DNA from: Ferruginibacter sp.
GTDB taxonomy: Bacteria > Bacteroidota > Bacteroidia > Chitinophagales > Chitinophagaceae
Reading direction: 5' to 3'
Assembly (NCBI GenBank): GCA_025352695.1
Contig: JANXSK010000067.1
Span: 1-57,861, forward strand
DNA: 57,861 nt
Shown here: one piece after another, positions 19,420 to 29,251 of the stretch
Layout: every line of letters begins with the position of its first letter
Position numbering within the stretch: the first letter of the stretch is position 1
Translations under genes and position numbers: made by a program
The notes under the pieces: generated by a model
The model's database searches: none
What the model was told of the DNA's origin: nothing
The model's input: only the letters and a program-made list of their open reading frames with translations

Positions 19420-19818
19420 TTATTCATTCGTATTATCTTCTTTTGGCAACTCTAATTTATTGGTATCCCGTGAAGATATTTTACCATCCAGCACTTTTTT
19501 AAGATCGTCCAGATATTGTTGTTTAAATTTCATGGCGTTTTCCATAGAATCTGTTCTAATTTTAAGTTGCCTAAACTCTTTAACCTGCCTTGCATCCCCA
19601 TATCCCACGCCCGGCAAATAGTATTTTATGGGGGTAAAAACTATTAGAGCTACTGTTAAAATGGTAAACAAAACAAAAACAGTGCTTAGTACAATATAAA
19701 CACTGAGCCTGCTAAGCCTAAACTTTACCACTTCCTCATAGGTATCTTCGTTCATCACAACCAGCAGGTATCTGTTGCGCAAACGTTTTAATGTACTATT
19801 TCCTTCTAACCGGGTCAT
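19420..19818 (-). CDS. Single-pass membrane protein resembling the N-terminus of M23 peptidases
   Basis: A 132-aa protein: about 43 cytoplasmic residues containing RNRYLLVVMNEDTYEEVVKF, one membrane helix (about 44-66), a periplasmic stretch with YYLPGVGYGD, then a short coiled coil and an acidic tail. The layout of EEV-FRLSRL before a helix followed by P-Y-PG matches, from memory, the N-terminus of Bacteroidota M23 (LytM-type) peptidases encoded beside bactofilin. No peptidase domain is present and the gene ends cleanly. It may be a stand-alone scaffold or a truncated paralogue. The start ATG 19818 is about 100 bp from the divergent TPR gene. Confidence 0.75.
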   Translation of the reverse strand: MTRLEGNSTLKRLRNRYLLVVMNEDTYEEVVKFRLSRLSVYIVLSTVFVLFTILTVALIVFTPIKYYLPGVGYGDARQVKEFRQLKIRTDSMENAMKFKQQYLDDLKKVLDGKISSRDTNKLELPKEDNTNE

Positions 19819-19918
19819 AATTCTTTATTGGATGTTAAAAATAAGAAACCAGAGGCACTATCGCTTAGTAATTGGCAAAAATAACCGATATTTAGCGGCA
19901 TTATTTAATCATTTATCC

Positions 19919-22900
19919 ATGCACAAAAGGATCACGCTACCGATATTGTTTTCATTTGTACTGTTCTCTTTAGTTAACAGCGTTTTTGCACAACCTGCAT
20001 GGACTATTAATTTGCTGGACTCCTCTAAAAGATCTAAAAAGTTTGAGGAGCAAAAGTTAGGTTCTGAGAAAATGGCAGAAAAAAAATTCACCAAAATAAG
20101 GCATCTTTTTCAAAATAATTATACCCATTTTAATTATTATTATAATGCGAATAATAAAATTAATGCAGTTATAGAAAGAGCTAAGGTTTCTCAAAAAGAT
20201 GATTACACTAGGTTGCTCAGATACTATCCTTATAATTTAGATAATACTGCCACTCAAAAAATAGAGTTAGACTCTGTAATTTATAAAGCTACCGCTGGTA
20301 TTTTATTGCACGATTTACGAAATGACTGGATAGACAACATGTATCTTTTAATGGGGCAGGCTTATTTTTTAAAGAAAGATTTTGATTCAGCTGCAGCTAC
20401 TTTTCAATTTATTAACTACCAGCTTTTTCCCCGGAAAAAAAATGAGGATGATAACCGTGTAGTGGGCACAAAAGATGCATCAAGCAATGGCACACTTAGT
20501 ATTGCAAACAAAGAGAAGTTAAATGTATTACAAAAATTGACAGCCCAGCCACCCAGCAGAAATGATGCATTGATTTGGCTGGTACGTACTTTAATTGAAC
20601 AGAATGAATTAGGCGATGCAGCATCCTTAATCAACATTTTACAACATGACCCTAATTTACCAAAACGCCTTTCCAACGATCTTGCAGAAACCAATGCTTA
20701 CTGGTTTTTTAAACAAAATATGTTTGATAGTTCAGCAACCTATTTAGAACAGGCTTTAAGCAATACAGAAACAATAGAAGATAGGGCAAGAGCTGAATAT
20801 TTATTGGCCCAGCTGTATGAAATAAGTCACCGGTTTGATCAAGCTACAATTTATTATAACAAAGCGTCTATACATACTACCGATCCGTTGATGGATATTT
20901 ATGCCCAATTAAACAATGCAAAAATGATAAAGGGCATGGATTCTGTAGAACGAAAAAAAGGCATTGATAATCTGATACGAATGTCGAAAAAAGATAAATT
21001 TCTATCCTACCGAGATATCATTTATTATTCTGCGGGAGATTTGGCCATGCAAAAGCCAGATGTTGCCGACAGTCGTTTTTACTATAATTATGCTCCCACT
21101 GTTTTAAACACGCAAAAACCAGATACCAATACGGCTGTTTTGTATTACAACAAAAGTTTACAATACAATGAAAATAATATTTCGTTTAGGAATAAAGCTT
21201 TTTTAAAATTAGCAGATATTGCTTACGACCGCAAACAATTTAAAGTATCATTTGCGATGTATGATAGTTTGCAATCTGGAGATACCTCGTTAAATGACAG
21301 GCTAGTAGAAATTCAGGATAGAAGAAATAGTTTATCAAAAATTGTAGAAAAAATAATCATTATTGAAAGAGAAGATAGTTTGCAAAAAATTGCCGCCATG
21401 CCGGTTGCAGAGCGAACAACTTTTATAAAAAAGATGGTGAAAAAATTTCGTAAAGAAAAAGGATTGAAAGAGGAAGAAGCCATTGACTACGGTTCTACAG
21501 ACATGACCTTTGAGGGTAAAAAAAATGAACCTTCGGATCTGTTTGCAAGCAGTAGCACAAAGGGTGAATGGTACTTTTACAACGCCTCTTTAAAATCGAA
21601 AGGACTAACTGAATTTAAAAGAAAATGGGGCAGCAGAACAAATGCAGATAACTGGAGAAGAAAAAGTGCAATAGCAACAGTTACAAAAAATGACTCTATT
21701 ACACTTCCCCCAGATATGGGCATTACAGATCTTGATGCACCAGTTACTTTAAAAGCTACTGATCAAAAGCAACCCCTCGGATTTAAGAGTGAAATAAAAA
21801 ATATACTACCGCAAGATGTAAGCTTTGAAGGATTAATGGCTAACATCCCTTTAACGCCCGAAAAAATAGTTATCAGTAATTCCCTGATAGCTGTAAGTTT
21901 ATTTGATCAGGCTAAACTATACCAAACTGAACTCGAGGATTATCAACAGGCCATCGTTACTTTTGACCAATCTTTACAACTTTTTCCTGATTCACTTTAC
22001 AATGGAGATATTTACCTCGGCCTGTATTTTTGTTATACAAAATTAGGCAATCCTCAAAAAGCTGCTTATTATAAAAATCTGGTAACCGCAAAATTTGCCG
22101 GTAGTGCTGCAAATAAATTATTGACTAATCCACTTGGCGCAAATCTAGGTTTAAAAAATAAGGAAGGTACCCTGCGATACGAATCAATTTATAATTTATT
22201 TATTGAAGGAAAATTTGAGGAAGCCCTTTTAGAAAAGAAAAAAGCTGATAGCTTGTATGGAAATAATTACTGGAGCCCTCAATTATTATATATAGAAGCG
22301 GTCTATTTTGTAAAGCAACACCAGGACAGCATTGCAATTGAGAAATTAGACAATATAATAAGCTTGTATCCAAAATCGCCTTTAGGACAAAAAGCTGAGC
22401 GCATGATTGATGTTTTAAAAAGAAGAGCAGCTATTGAAACGTATTTAACAAACCTTGAAATTACCAGGGCAAAAGAAGATGATGTAGTAGTTGTGCCAAA
22501 AGAAAAATTAGTACGAAACGACACAAACCTGATTATTTCTCCAAAGCATTTTGATAGTAGCAAAGCTGTTATTCCACCTCCCATTATTACAGGTAAGGAC
22601 TCGGTAAAAAAGGCTGTGCCAGTTCTGGTAAATGGCCCTTACACATTTAAGCCCGCTGCTCCCCAAAATGTAATTATGGTGTTAGATAAAGTTGATGGTA
22701 CCTACATCAACGAATCTAAAAATGCCTTTGCCCTTTTTGTTGCAGAAAATTTAAGAGGACAAGCTATTGCAGTAACAAAAACTGCTGTTGATAAAGATAT
22801 TTCACTATTGGTATTTTCCACTTTTGAAAATGCAGATGCAGCCTTGCTATTTTTAAATAAAGTAAAAAAAGCAGCACCCGATGAAGTGTCGTGGCTGCCG

Positions 22901-23017
22901 GCTAGTAAGTATTCTTTCCTGATTATTTCAGATGATAACCTTCAATTGTTACAACTCAATAAAAATTTAAAAGAATATAAAGACCTTTTAAATAAACAGT
23001 ACCCCGGTAAATTTTAA
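19919..23017 (+). CDS. Large TPR protein, SprE/PorW-like
   Basis: A 1032-aa exported protein: signal peptide MHKRITLPILFSFVLFSLVNSVFAQ, then many tetratricopeptide-like helical pairs (for example MYLLMGQAYFLKKDFDSAAATF, and EYLLAQLYEISHRFDQATIYY), a Lys/Glu-rich mid-section, further TPRs, and a C-terminal ~100-residue domain. Length and layout resemble SprE/PorW of the type IX secretion and gliding machinery. Unlike those lipoproteins, no lipobox Cys is present at the cleavage site, so the assignment is tentative. The start at 19919 is preferred over upstream codons, which lack a signal and overlap the divergent gene. PBP1A follows 70 bp downstream and may be co-transcribed. Confidence 0.75.
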   Translation: MHKRITLPILFSFVLFSLVNSVFAQPAWTINLLDSSKRSKKFEEQKLGSEKMAEKKFTKIRHLFQNNYTHFNYYYNANNKINAVIERAKVSQKDDYTRLLRYYPYNLDNTATQKIELDSVIYKATAGILLHDLRNDWIDNMYLLMGQAYFLKKDFDSAAATFQFINYQLFPRKKNEDDNRVVGTKDASSNGTLSIANKEKLNVLQKLTAQPPSRNDALIWLVRTLIEQNELGDAASLINILQHDPNLPKRLSNDLAETNAYWFFKQNMFDSSATYLEQALSNTETIEDRARAEYLLAQLYEISHRFDQATIYYNKASIHTTDPLMDIYAQLNNAKMIKGMDSVERKKGIDNLIRMSKKDKFLSYRDIIYYSAGDLAMQKPDVADSRFYYNYAPTVLNTQKPDTNTAVLYYNKSLQYNENNISFRNKAFLKLADIAYDRKQFKVSFAMYDSLQSGDTSLNDRLVEIQDRRNSLSKIVEKIIIIEREDSLQKIAAMPVAERTTFIKKMVKKFRKEKGLKEEEAIDYGSTDMTFEGKKNEPSDLFASSSTKGEWYFYNASLKSKGLTEFKRKWGSRTNADNWRRKSAIATVTKNDSITLPPDMGITDLDAPVTLKATDQKQPLGFKSEIKNILPQDVSFEGLMANIPLTPEKIVISNSLIAVSLFDQAKLYQTELEDYQQAIVTFDQSLQLFPDSLYNGDIYLGLYFCYTKLGNPQKAAYYKNLVTAKFAGSAANKLLTNPLGANLGLKNKEGTLRYESIYNLFIEGKFEEALLEKKKADSLYGNNYWSPQLLYIEAVYFVKQHQDSIAIEKLDNIISLYPKSPLGQKAERMIDVLKRRAAIETYLTNLEITRAKEDDVVVVPKEKLVRNDTNLIISPKHFDSSKAVIPPPIITGKDSVKKAVPVLVNGPYTFKPAAPQNVIMVLDKVDGTYINESKNAFALFVAENLRGQAIAVTKTAVDKDISLLVFSTFENADAALLFLNKVKKAAPDEVSWLPASKYSFLIISDDNLQLLQLNKNLKEYKDLLNKQYPGKF

Positions 23018-23087
23018 TAGCTTGCATTTTTAAAAACTTATCGGTAAAAAAAAATTACTATATCATTAATAAACAGAAAACAGGATA

Positions 23088-25526
23088 ATGAAAAGTTCAG
23101 TAAAAATTTTATGGCGTATTTTTTTTGGTAGTTTATTGCTGGTAATCCTAATTTTTACAGCTGCTAATTTTGGCTTGTTGGGTAAAATGCCCTCTTTAAA
23201 AGAATTAGAAAATCCTGAAGCAGATTTGGCCAGTGAAGTGTATACTTCAGATGGAAAACTGATGGGTAAATATTACGCAGAAAATCGAAGCGAAGTAAAG
23301 TACAATGAAATTTCACCCAATATTATTCACGCATTGGTAGCTACAGAAGATCAATATTTTTATGATCATTCAGGCATTGATGCAAAAGCAGTTGCAAGGG
23401 CAGTAATAAAATTAGGAACAGATGGAGGAGGAAGTCCGATTACACAGCAATTAGCCAAAATGATGCTCGGGCAAGGAAAAGGAAATATTGTAAAAAGAGG
23501 ATTTCAAAAAATTAAAGAATGGGTAATTGCGGTAAAGCTTGAACGCAATTTTACAAAAGAAGAAATTATTACGCTTTATCTTAACAGGGCTCCATGGGGA
23601 AATAATTATGGAATTAGAAATGCTTCAAGAATTTACTTTCAAAAGGAGCCATTGGAGTTAAATATAGAAGAGTCAGCCGTGTTAGTGGGCATGTTAAAAG
23701 GTTTTATCTATGATCCTATTCGCCATCCGAGTGCATCGCTAAACAGACGCAATACAGTAATTGAAAGAATGGTGGAATCTAAACAACATTATCTTACAAA
23801 TGACCAGGCTAATAAGTTAAAAGCAAAGCCACTAATAACCAATTTTAAAAAAGTAGATGACAATGTTGGGATAGCGCCCTATTTCCGTTTTGCTGTTGCA
23901 GATAAAATGAGGGATTGGTGCAAAACACACACCAATCCAAAAACCGGAGATAATTATGATTTGTATAGAGATGGATTAAGAATTTATACCACCATCAATT
24001 CTAAAATGCAGCAATATGCAGAAGAGTCTGTGGTGCAGCAAATGCCGGTGATTCAAAAAAAATTAAATGCTTTATTAAAAACCGGTGGCGATAAAATGTG
24101 GAAAGAGCATGAAAATGTTATTGAAGCTGCCATGAAAAGTAGTGAGCGTTGGAAAAACCTGAAAGAAGAAGAAGTAAAAGAAGCCGATATTAAAAAATCA
24201 TTTCTTGTTAAAATAAAAATGAAAGTATTTGCCTGGAATACAAAAAGAGAGTTAGATACCTTAATGACACCAAGGGATTCTATTAAATATCACCGGCAAT
24301 TATTACAAACATCCTTTGTAGCAATCGATCCCAAAACAGGGGAAATAAAGTGTTGGGTAGGCGGTATCGATTTTAAATGGTTTAAATATGATCATGTTAC
24401 TGCCAGCAGGCAAGTTGGTTCAACTATTAAACCACTTATTTATGCTTTAGCCGTGCAGGATGCAGGTTATACCCCTTCTACAATAATTCCCGGCGGTGCG
24501 GTACAATATGGTAAAATATCAAGAACATTCGATGGCGGTGGAGGCACATTGGCTAATTGCCTCGCCTTTTCAAAAAATACCGCTTCTGTAAGGATGACAA
24601 ATATGTTAGGCGTAAACCGAGTTATTGAGTTTGCTAAAAGTGTTGGTGTAAGTGCAAAACTACCACCCTACATTTCCCTTGCTTTAGGTGCGGCTGAAAT
24701 TCCTTTATTGCAAATGCTGCAAGCTTACACCATGTTCCCCAATAAAGGGTTTACCACAGAACCAATATTAATAAGCCGTTTAGAAGATAAAGATGGTAAT
24801 TTATTAGAAGAGTTTACTTCGGTTTCTGGCAAGCAGGTAATGAGTGAGCAGGATGCATTTACAATGGTAAAACTTATGGAAGGCGTAGTAGAAATAGGAA
24901 CAGGACGATCTTTAAACAATTACAATATCCCTGCTCAAAAAGCAGGAAAAACCGGCACTACCAATGACAATGCTGATGGCTGGTTTATGGGTTACACACC
25001 AGAATTACTTGCAGGAACATGGGTTGGTTGTGATGATCCTTTTATTAGAATATATACTGGTACTAGTGGTGGTAATGAAATGGCCTTACCTAAATGGGGC
25101 TATTTTATGAAAAAAGTTTATGCAGATAAAAATCTTTCTTATGGAAAAACGTTGAATTTTGAAGAACCTGCCCAAATGACCAAAGATCCTATTTATGCAG
25201 ATCAAAATTTTAAAGACATTGTAAACAGTGGAGATACTACTAATCAAGATCAGGGCAATGGCAATGCCGGAGATTTTATTGTTGATCCCACTACAGATAG
25301 CAAAACTCCGGAAGTACCAGTTGAAAGTGAATTTGGTGATACCAAAAAAGATACTATTTCAAAAGTAAAAACTAAATCGATTATTCCTGCAACATTGCCT
25401 AAGCCTTTAGAAGAAAAAAAAGATATGAAGGCTGCAATGCCTGCACCTATTAAACTTGATGTTGATAAAAATAAAAAAGTGATAACTCCAGATAAAAATA
25501 AGCCAGTAAAAAATAATGATTATTAG
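23088..25526 (+). CDS. Penicillin-binding protein 1A (bifunctional class A PBP)
   Basis: An 812-aa inner-membrane enzyme that polymerises and cross-links peptidoglycan. One membrane anchor spans about 7-30. The GT51 glycosyltransferase domain has its catalytic Glu in ATEDQYFYDHSGID (Glu87) and GSPITQQLAK. The transpeptidase domain has STIK (nucleophile Ser445), SKN (495-497) and KTGT (621-624). A Lys/Pro/Asp-rich tail of about 100 residues after residue 715 is low-complexity and probably disordered. It sits 70 bp after the SprE-like gene and is closed by a clear terminator. Confidence 0.96.
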   Translation: MKSSVKILWRIFFGSLLLVILIFTAANFGLLGKMPSLKELENPEADLASEVYTSDGKLMGKYYAENRSEVKYNEISPNIIHALVATEDQYFYDHSGIDAKAVARAVIKLGTDGGGSPITQQLAKMMLGQGKGNIVKRGFQKIKEWVIAVKLERNFTKEEIITLYLNRAPWGNNYGIRNASRIYFQKEPLELNIEESAVLVGMLKGFIYDPIRHPSASLNRRNTVIERMVESKQHYLTNDQANKLKAKPLITNFKKVDDNVGIAPYFRFAVADKMRDWCKTHTNPKTGDNYDLYRDGLRIYTTINSKMQQYAEESVVQQMPVIQKKLNALLKTGGDKMWKEHENVIEAAMKSSERWKNLKEEEVKEADIKKSFLVKIKMKVFAWNTKRELDTLMTPRDSIKYHRQLLQTSFVAIDPKTGEIKCWVGGIDFKWFKYDHVTASRQVGSTIKPLIYALAVQDAGYTPSTIIPGGAVQYGKISRTFDGGGGTLANCLAFSKNTASVRMTNMLGVNRVIEFAKSVGVSAKLPPYISLALGAAEIPLLQMLQAYTMFPNKGFTTEPILISRLEDKDGNLLEEFTSVSGKQVMSEQDAFTMVKLMEGVVEIGTGRSLNNYNIPAQKAGKTGTTNDNADGWFMGYTPELLAGTWVGCDDPFIRIYTGTSGGNEMALPKWGYFMKKVYADKNLSYGKTLNFEEPAQMTKDPIYADQNFKDIVNSGDTTNQDQGNGNAGDFIVDPTTDSKTPEVPVESEFGDTKKDTISKVKTKSIIPATLPKPLEEKKDMKAAMPAPIKLDVDKNKKVITPDKNKPVKNNDY

Positions 25527-25546
25527 TTTAAAATATCTGTAACAAC

Positions 25547-25579
25547 TTAAACGGGCTGCTTAAAAATAGCCCGTTTTAA
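25547..25579 (+). terminator. Terminator of PBP1A gene
   Basis: TTAAACGGGCT pairs with AGCCCGTTTTAA around a 10-nt A-rich loop, with a short T-run in the right arm. It lies 20 bp after the stop. Confidence 0.75.
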
Positions 25580-25648
25580 ATTGATCAATTCTTGCCCTAT
25601 AAATATTTTACGTTTTTCTTCTTTAATTGAATAAAAGCATTTAAAAAA

Positions 25649-26287
25649 CTAACTAACCACCCAGGAAATACAATTGTTATTAAAAAATAAGATGTGAACC
25701 AAAAGATAAACAGGCGATTTTTTAAAAACCATACAATGAGCAATGCCTCCATTACCTGTTAAAATAATTTTATCAATATGCAGGTGTTCTATAAAATCAA
25801 TCTCTCCTTCACCATACCATTTGTATAAAGATTCTTTAATACTCCATGCAGTTGTAAACATCGTATCATAAAGAAATTCAATGGCAACATTTTCGATTAA
25901 CAGAATCATCTCCTGTTCCTTATCTGACAAAAATTTATGCTTTACAATTGCCACTTTTTTAGTAACCAGTTCTACATCTACTCCAACTCTTTGTGTACTG
26001 CTTACCATCACGGCCGCATAATCTCCGCAATGAGAAATAGAAAAATGATAGGCTTCATTTTCCAAAAAAGGTCTTCTTGTATCTGCAATGCGTATCAGTT
26101 CGTAAGGAAAATCAGGGTACAATTCTTTTAGTAAATACCTGCCTGCCAAATGCTGCAGTTGTTTGCGAGGATGCGTAATTTGTCGTTGCAATGGCACCTG
26201 CTGTAAAAAAAAATCCTTTCCTTCGGCTATATGCCAAACACCTAATTTTGTTGTAACGTTGATATTTTGTTGATAAACGAGCGGCAT
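25649..26287 (-). CDS. 4'-phosphopantetheinyl transferase superfamily protein
   Basis: A 212-aa Sfp-type enzyme that transfers 4'-phosphopantetheine from CoA to an acyl- or peptidyl-carrier protein. Signatures are FSISHCGDYAAVMVS, the metal-binding GVDVE (about 113-117) and the WSIKESLYKW motif (about 164-173). The family works in fatty acid synthesis or secondary metabolism. No carrier protein, PKS or NRPS lies nearby, so a housekeeping ACP role is plausible. The start is ATG 26287, giving family length. It is divergent from dcd, about 90 bp apart. Confidence 0.9.
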   Translation of the reverse strand: MPLVYQQNINVTTKLGVWHIAEGKDFFLQQVPLQRQITHPRKQLQHLAGRYLLKELYPDFPYELIRIADTRRPFLENEAYHFSISHCGDYAAVMVSSTQRVGVDVELVTKKVAIVKHKFLSDKEQEMILLIENVAIEFLYDTMFTTAWSIKESLYKWYGEGEIDFIEHLHIDKIILTGNGGIAHCMVFKKSPVYLLVHILFFNNNCISWVVS

Positions 26288-26378
26288 AAGTGCAATTGAA
26301 TCGACTGATTGGTGACCGAATATTTTATTTTTACAAAATAACAGCTAAACATTTTTATACAACAATTTATTACAATCA

Positions 26379-26915
26379 ATGATTCTCAGCGACACAAGAA
26401 TTTTAGAAGAAATAGAAAAAGGTACTATTAAAATACTTCCTTTCACAAGAGACTGCCTCGGTAGTAATAGCTATGATGTGCATTTGGGTAAACATCTTGC
26501 CACCTATTTAAATAAGGAGCTAGATGCTAAAAAACACAACCAAATTCACCATTTTGAAATTCCGGAAGATGGTATTTTATTGCTACCGCATGAATTTTAT
26601 TTAGGCGTTACAGAAGAGTATACAGAAACACATGCACATGTGCCTTTTTTAGAAGGAAAATCTTCTACAGGCCGCCTTGGTATTGATATACATGCTACCG
26701 CAGGAAAAGGAGATGTTGGCTTTTGTGGCAACTGGACATTAGAGATTTCTGTAAAACAACCCGTTAGGATTTATAAAGGAATGCCGATTGGGCAGTTGAT
26801 TTACTTTCCTGTAGATGGAGAAATAGAAGTAAAATATAATCAAAAGAAAAGCGCTAAATACAGTGGTCAACACAACAAGCCTGTAGAAAGTATGATGTGG
26901 AAGAACGAGTTTTAA
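26379..26915 (+). CDS. dcd: dCTP deaminase
   Basis: A 178-aa cytoplasmic enzyme that converts dCTP to dUTP for thymidylate synthesis. The family core is intact: the N-terminal MILSDTRILEEIEKG, LGSNSYDVHLG, the phosphate-binding EGKSSTGRLG, and DIHATAGKGDVGFCGNWTLEI with the expected catalytic and substrate-binding residues, ending in the C-terminal SAKYSGQ. Its stop overlaps the convergent tspO stop by 4 bp. Divergent upstream neighbour is the phosphopantetheinyl transferase. Confidence 0.97.
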   Translation: MILSDTRILEEIEKGTIKILPFTRDCLGSNSYDVHLGKHLATYLNKELDAKKHNQIHHFEIPEDGILLLPHEFYLGVTEEYTETHAHVPFLEGKSSTGRLGIDIHATAGKGDVGFCGNWTLEISVKQPVRIYKGMPIGQLIYFPVDGEIEVKYNQKKSAKYSGQHNKPVESMMWKNEF

Positions 26916-27370
26916 TTGTGCTTCCAAATATAAAAATTTAACAGCGAAGCAAAGCTTACCCAAAAAATATAGGGAACTAATAACCATGCTGCCGTAGACG
27001 AAATTTTTCCAAACCATATAATAGTGAATAAAATTGCTATCCACATTGCTATTATTTCAACGAAAGCCCAACCAGGTTGTTTTGCGTAAAAAAATATAAA
27101 AGACCAAAAAAAATTGAACGCCAATTGAATACCAAATAAAATTAACGCTGTTTGTTTAACCGTATTGGTGGTTTCCGATTTCCAAACAAGGTATAAAGCA
27201 ATACCCATCAATAGGTACAGTGCTGTCCACACGGGTGCAAATAACCAATTCGGTGGGTTAAAAGATGGCTTGTTGGCAACTGCATACCAGCCATTAACAC
27301 CAGCTGAGGTAAAAAAACCTGCAATACCAGCAACTACTAAAGGGATAAGTATTGAGATAAATAATTTCAT
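26912..27370 (-). CDS. TspO/MBR family membrane protein
   Basis: A 152-aa inner-membrane protein with five hydrophobic helices. The family signature is clear: WYAVANKPSFNPPNWLFAPVWTALYLLMGIALYLVW, then LNFFWSFIFF-type and WFGKIS segments. TspO proteins bind tetrapyrroles and affect stress and porphyrin responses; the exact bacterial role is unsettled. It ends inside the last codon of the convergent dcd gene (4-bp overlap). Start ATG 27370 gives a full first helix. Confidence 0.93.
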   Translation of the reverse strand: MKLFISILIPLVVAGIAGFFTSAGVNGWYAVANKPSFNPPNWLFAPVWTALYLLMGIALYLVWKSETTNTVKQTALILFGIQLAFNFFWSFIFFYAKQPGWAFVEIIAMWIAILFTIIWFGKISSTAAWLLVPYIFWVSFASLLNFYIWKHN

Positions 27371-27453
27371 TCTATTGCAATTTATTTTTTAAAAAATATT
27401 TAATAGCCGAATCAGCAAATAAAAAACCCACAAATAGTAAAGAAATGCTTCTA

Positions 27454-28533
27454 TTACAAAGTTCCATATTTTTTGTAATAGGCGATTAAAAAACCTGTTA
27501 CTTCATCATAACTTAAAACACCGGAAGGCTGTTGATTGCTCTGTAAATATTTTCCATACAACCATCTAATTACTGGCTCAACAGGGTTTTGATGACGTTT
27601 GTTAAAATTACTCAATTCTTTTAAATCAGCTTTTACTGCTGGTAACAATTGGCGAGCCAATGATTTAGCTGCTGCAGAATCAACGGAATAAAGATTTCTA
27701 TCAGTATATAAAAAAAGATCAAGATAAACAGAATATAAAAATATACTATCTTTTGATGAGGACGCAGCCAGATAACCAACAAAATTAGCTTCATTTTCTT
27801 TTGCATAGCCAAGCTGGTGGGCTATTTCATGGCAGGTTGTGTAGGGTTGTAAAAATTTTGGCACTGTAGTATTTATTTGTGCTTCGCCGGTAAATGGATT
27901 GTAATAACCGGTAAACCCAATATAATTTCCTAGCCAGCCCCACAAAGAAATTTTTACCGATGGACTCCGATATTGTAAAAAAGAATACTTCTTATAAACT
28001 TCCTCGTAAGCTCCGGAAGAACGGCTGAAAATTTCATTGGTCGTCAATACAATTGTTCCATTTCTTAAAATGGAAGTCTTGCTTTCATTAACTTTTTGCA
28101 ATAAAATAGTACTAACATTTTTTAAATCCTGTGGTATATACTTTTCCATTTTTAATCCTAATTGACTGGCAATACCTTGCCGGTTATAATTAAACCCCCA
28201 AAAAAAATTAAATCCTATATAAATAAGCAACAAATAAATAATACTTGTAAATATTTTTTTTAATATTAATTGCTTTGATATTTTATTATTAACCAAGGCT
28301 TTTACGCTGATGGTAACTTTCCATAATAGCCAGATAGCAACAATACCATATAGCAAGTCCCCCATGCTGAAAGGAATCCAGCCGGTTAATTTTCTAAAAA
28401 AAATGGCAACATAAGGATATACACATGTAGAATAATACTGCTCAATTAATAAAATATTGGCTGAAAACAAACGAATAAATAGGACTAAAATGAGTAAAAT
28501 CCCTATCAAAATCCAATTCTTTTTATACATCAT
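27454..28533 (-). CDS. DUF3810 family protein with HExxH motif
   Basis: A 359-aa protein with three N-terminal hydrophobic segments (roughly 7-25, 35-75 and 90-108) and a C-terminal soluble domain. The motif TCHEIAHQLGY (HEIAH, then AKENEANFVGYL with a possible Glu ligand) suggests a zinc metallopeptidase-like site. This matches DUF3810, a family confined mostly to Bacteroidota, whose function is not established to my knowledge. The start is a double ATG (28533/28530). It is divergent from the DUF177 gene, about 115 bp apart. Confidence 0.85.
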   Translation of the reverse strand: MMYKKNWILIGILLILVLFIRLFSANILLIEQYYSTCVYPYVAIFFRKLTGWIPFSMGDLLYGIVAIWLLWKVTISVKALVNNKISKQLILKKIFTSIIYLLLIYIGFNFFWGFNYNRQGIASQLGLKMEKYIPQDLKNVSTILLQKVNESKTSILRNGTIVLTTNEIFSRSSGAYEEVYKKYSFLQYRSPSVKISLWGWLGNYIGFTGYYNPFTGEAQINTTVPKFLQPYTTCHEIAHQLGYAKENEANFVGYLAASSSKDSIFLYSVYLDLFLYTDRNLYSVDSAAAKSLARQLLPAVKADLKELSNFNKRHQNPVEPVIRWLYGKYLQSNQQPSGVLSYDEVTGFLIAYYKKYGTL

Positions 28534-28648
28534 ATTTACTAAAAATAATGAAAAACAAGCGCTGCTTAAATTTTACCATAATAATTTGTTTTAATTGTAC
28601 AAAATTAACCTAAAAAACATACCTTTGCCGTCCTTTAAACCGAAGGTA

Positions 28649-29191
28649 ATGGGAAAAAAAAAGGCAATAGAGATAGCTTTTGTGGGTTTAAAGCCCGGCA
28701 TTCATGAGTTTACCTACGAAATAGGTGATGCTTTTTTTGCCGATGTAGAAACGAGAGAGTTTGCTAATTGTAGCGCAACTGTAAAGCTTCAGTTAGATAA
28801 AAAAAGTAGCTTTTTGTTACTTAAATTTGAAGTTGGTGGCAAAGCGGATGTAATTTGTGATAGGTGTGGTAATAAATTAAATAAAGATCTCTGGGACGAA
28901 TTTAATATGTTGGTTAAAATGGTAGATAATCCTGATGAAATGAATCAGCAGGAAGAAGACCCGGATGTTTTTTATATATCCAAAACAGAAAGTCATATTT
29001 ACCTCAACGATTGGATTTTTGAGTTTGTTAGTTTGAGTGTGCCATCTCAAAAATTATGCAGTGAAGAAGAATTTGGAGGCCCTAAGTGTAATAAGGAAGT
29101 ATTGGAAAAGCTGAAAGAAATGGAAGCAAATGAGGATGCAAACAATGCCAACACTCTTTGGAAAGGATTAGAAAAATTTAAAAAGAAATAA
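28649..29191 (+). CDS. DUF177 (YceD-like) protein
   Basis: About 180 aa from ATG 28649 (MGKKKAIEIAFVGLKPGIHEF), the start that matches family N-termini; an upstream TTG at 28595 would add 18 residues. The conserved pair CDRCGNKL followed by KLCSEEEFGGPKCNK has Cys residues that could bind zinc. YceD/DUF177 proteins are encoded with L32 in most bacteria and are implicated in rRNA or membrane-lipid coordination without a settled mechanism. rpmF and plsX follow in the classic order. Confidence 0.85.
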   Translation: MGKKKAIEIAFVGLKPGIHEFTYEIGDAFFADVETREFANCSATVKLQLDKKSSFLLLKFEVGGKADVICDRCGNKLNKDLWDEFNMLVKMVDNPDEMNQQEEDPDVFYISKTESHIYLNDWIFEFVSLSVPSQKLCSEEEFGGPKCNKEVLEKLKEMEANEDANNANTLWKGLEKFKKK

Positions 29192-29251
29192 TACCTGCTA
29201 TAAGCTACAAGAATACTAAATAATTTATAATAACAATTAAAATTTACAGAT

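Noticed and set aside
19775..19918. Upstream start for the SprE-like gene (extra 48 residues)
   Set aside because: It overlaps the divergent membrane protein's start and removes the signal peptide from the N-terminus.
26912..26915. dcd/tspO convergent overlap as a regulatory feature
   Set aside because: A 4-bp overlap of stop codons is common in compact genomes and needs no special explanation.
28595..28648. TTG start for the DUF177 gene
   Set aside because: Family N-termini match the ATG at 28649; the TTG adds 18 residues of no resemblance.
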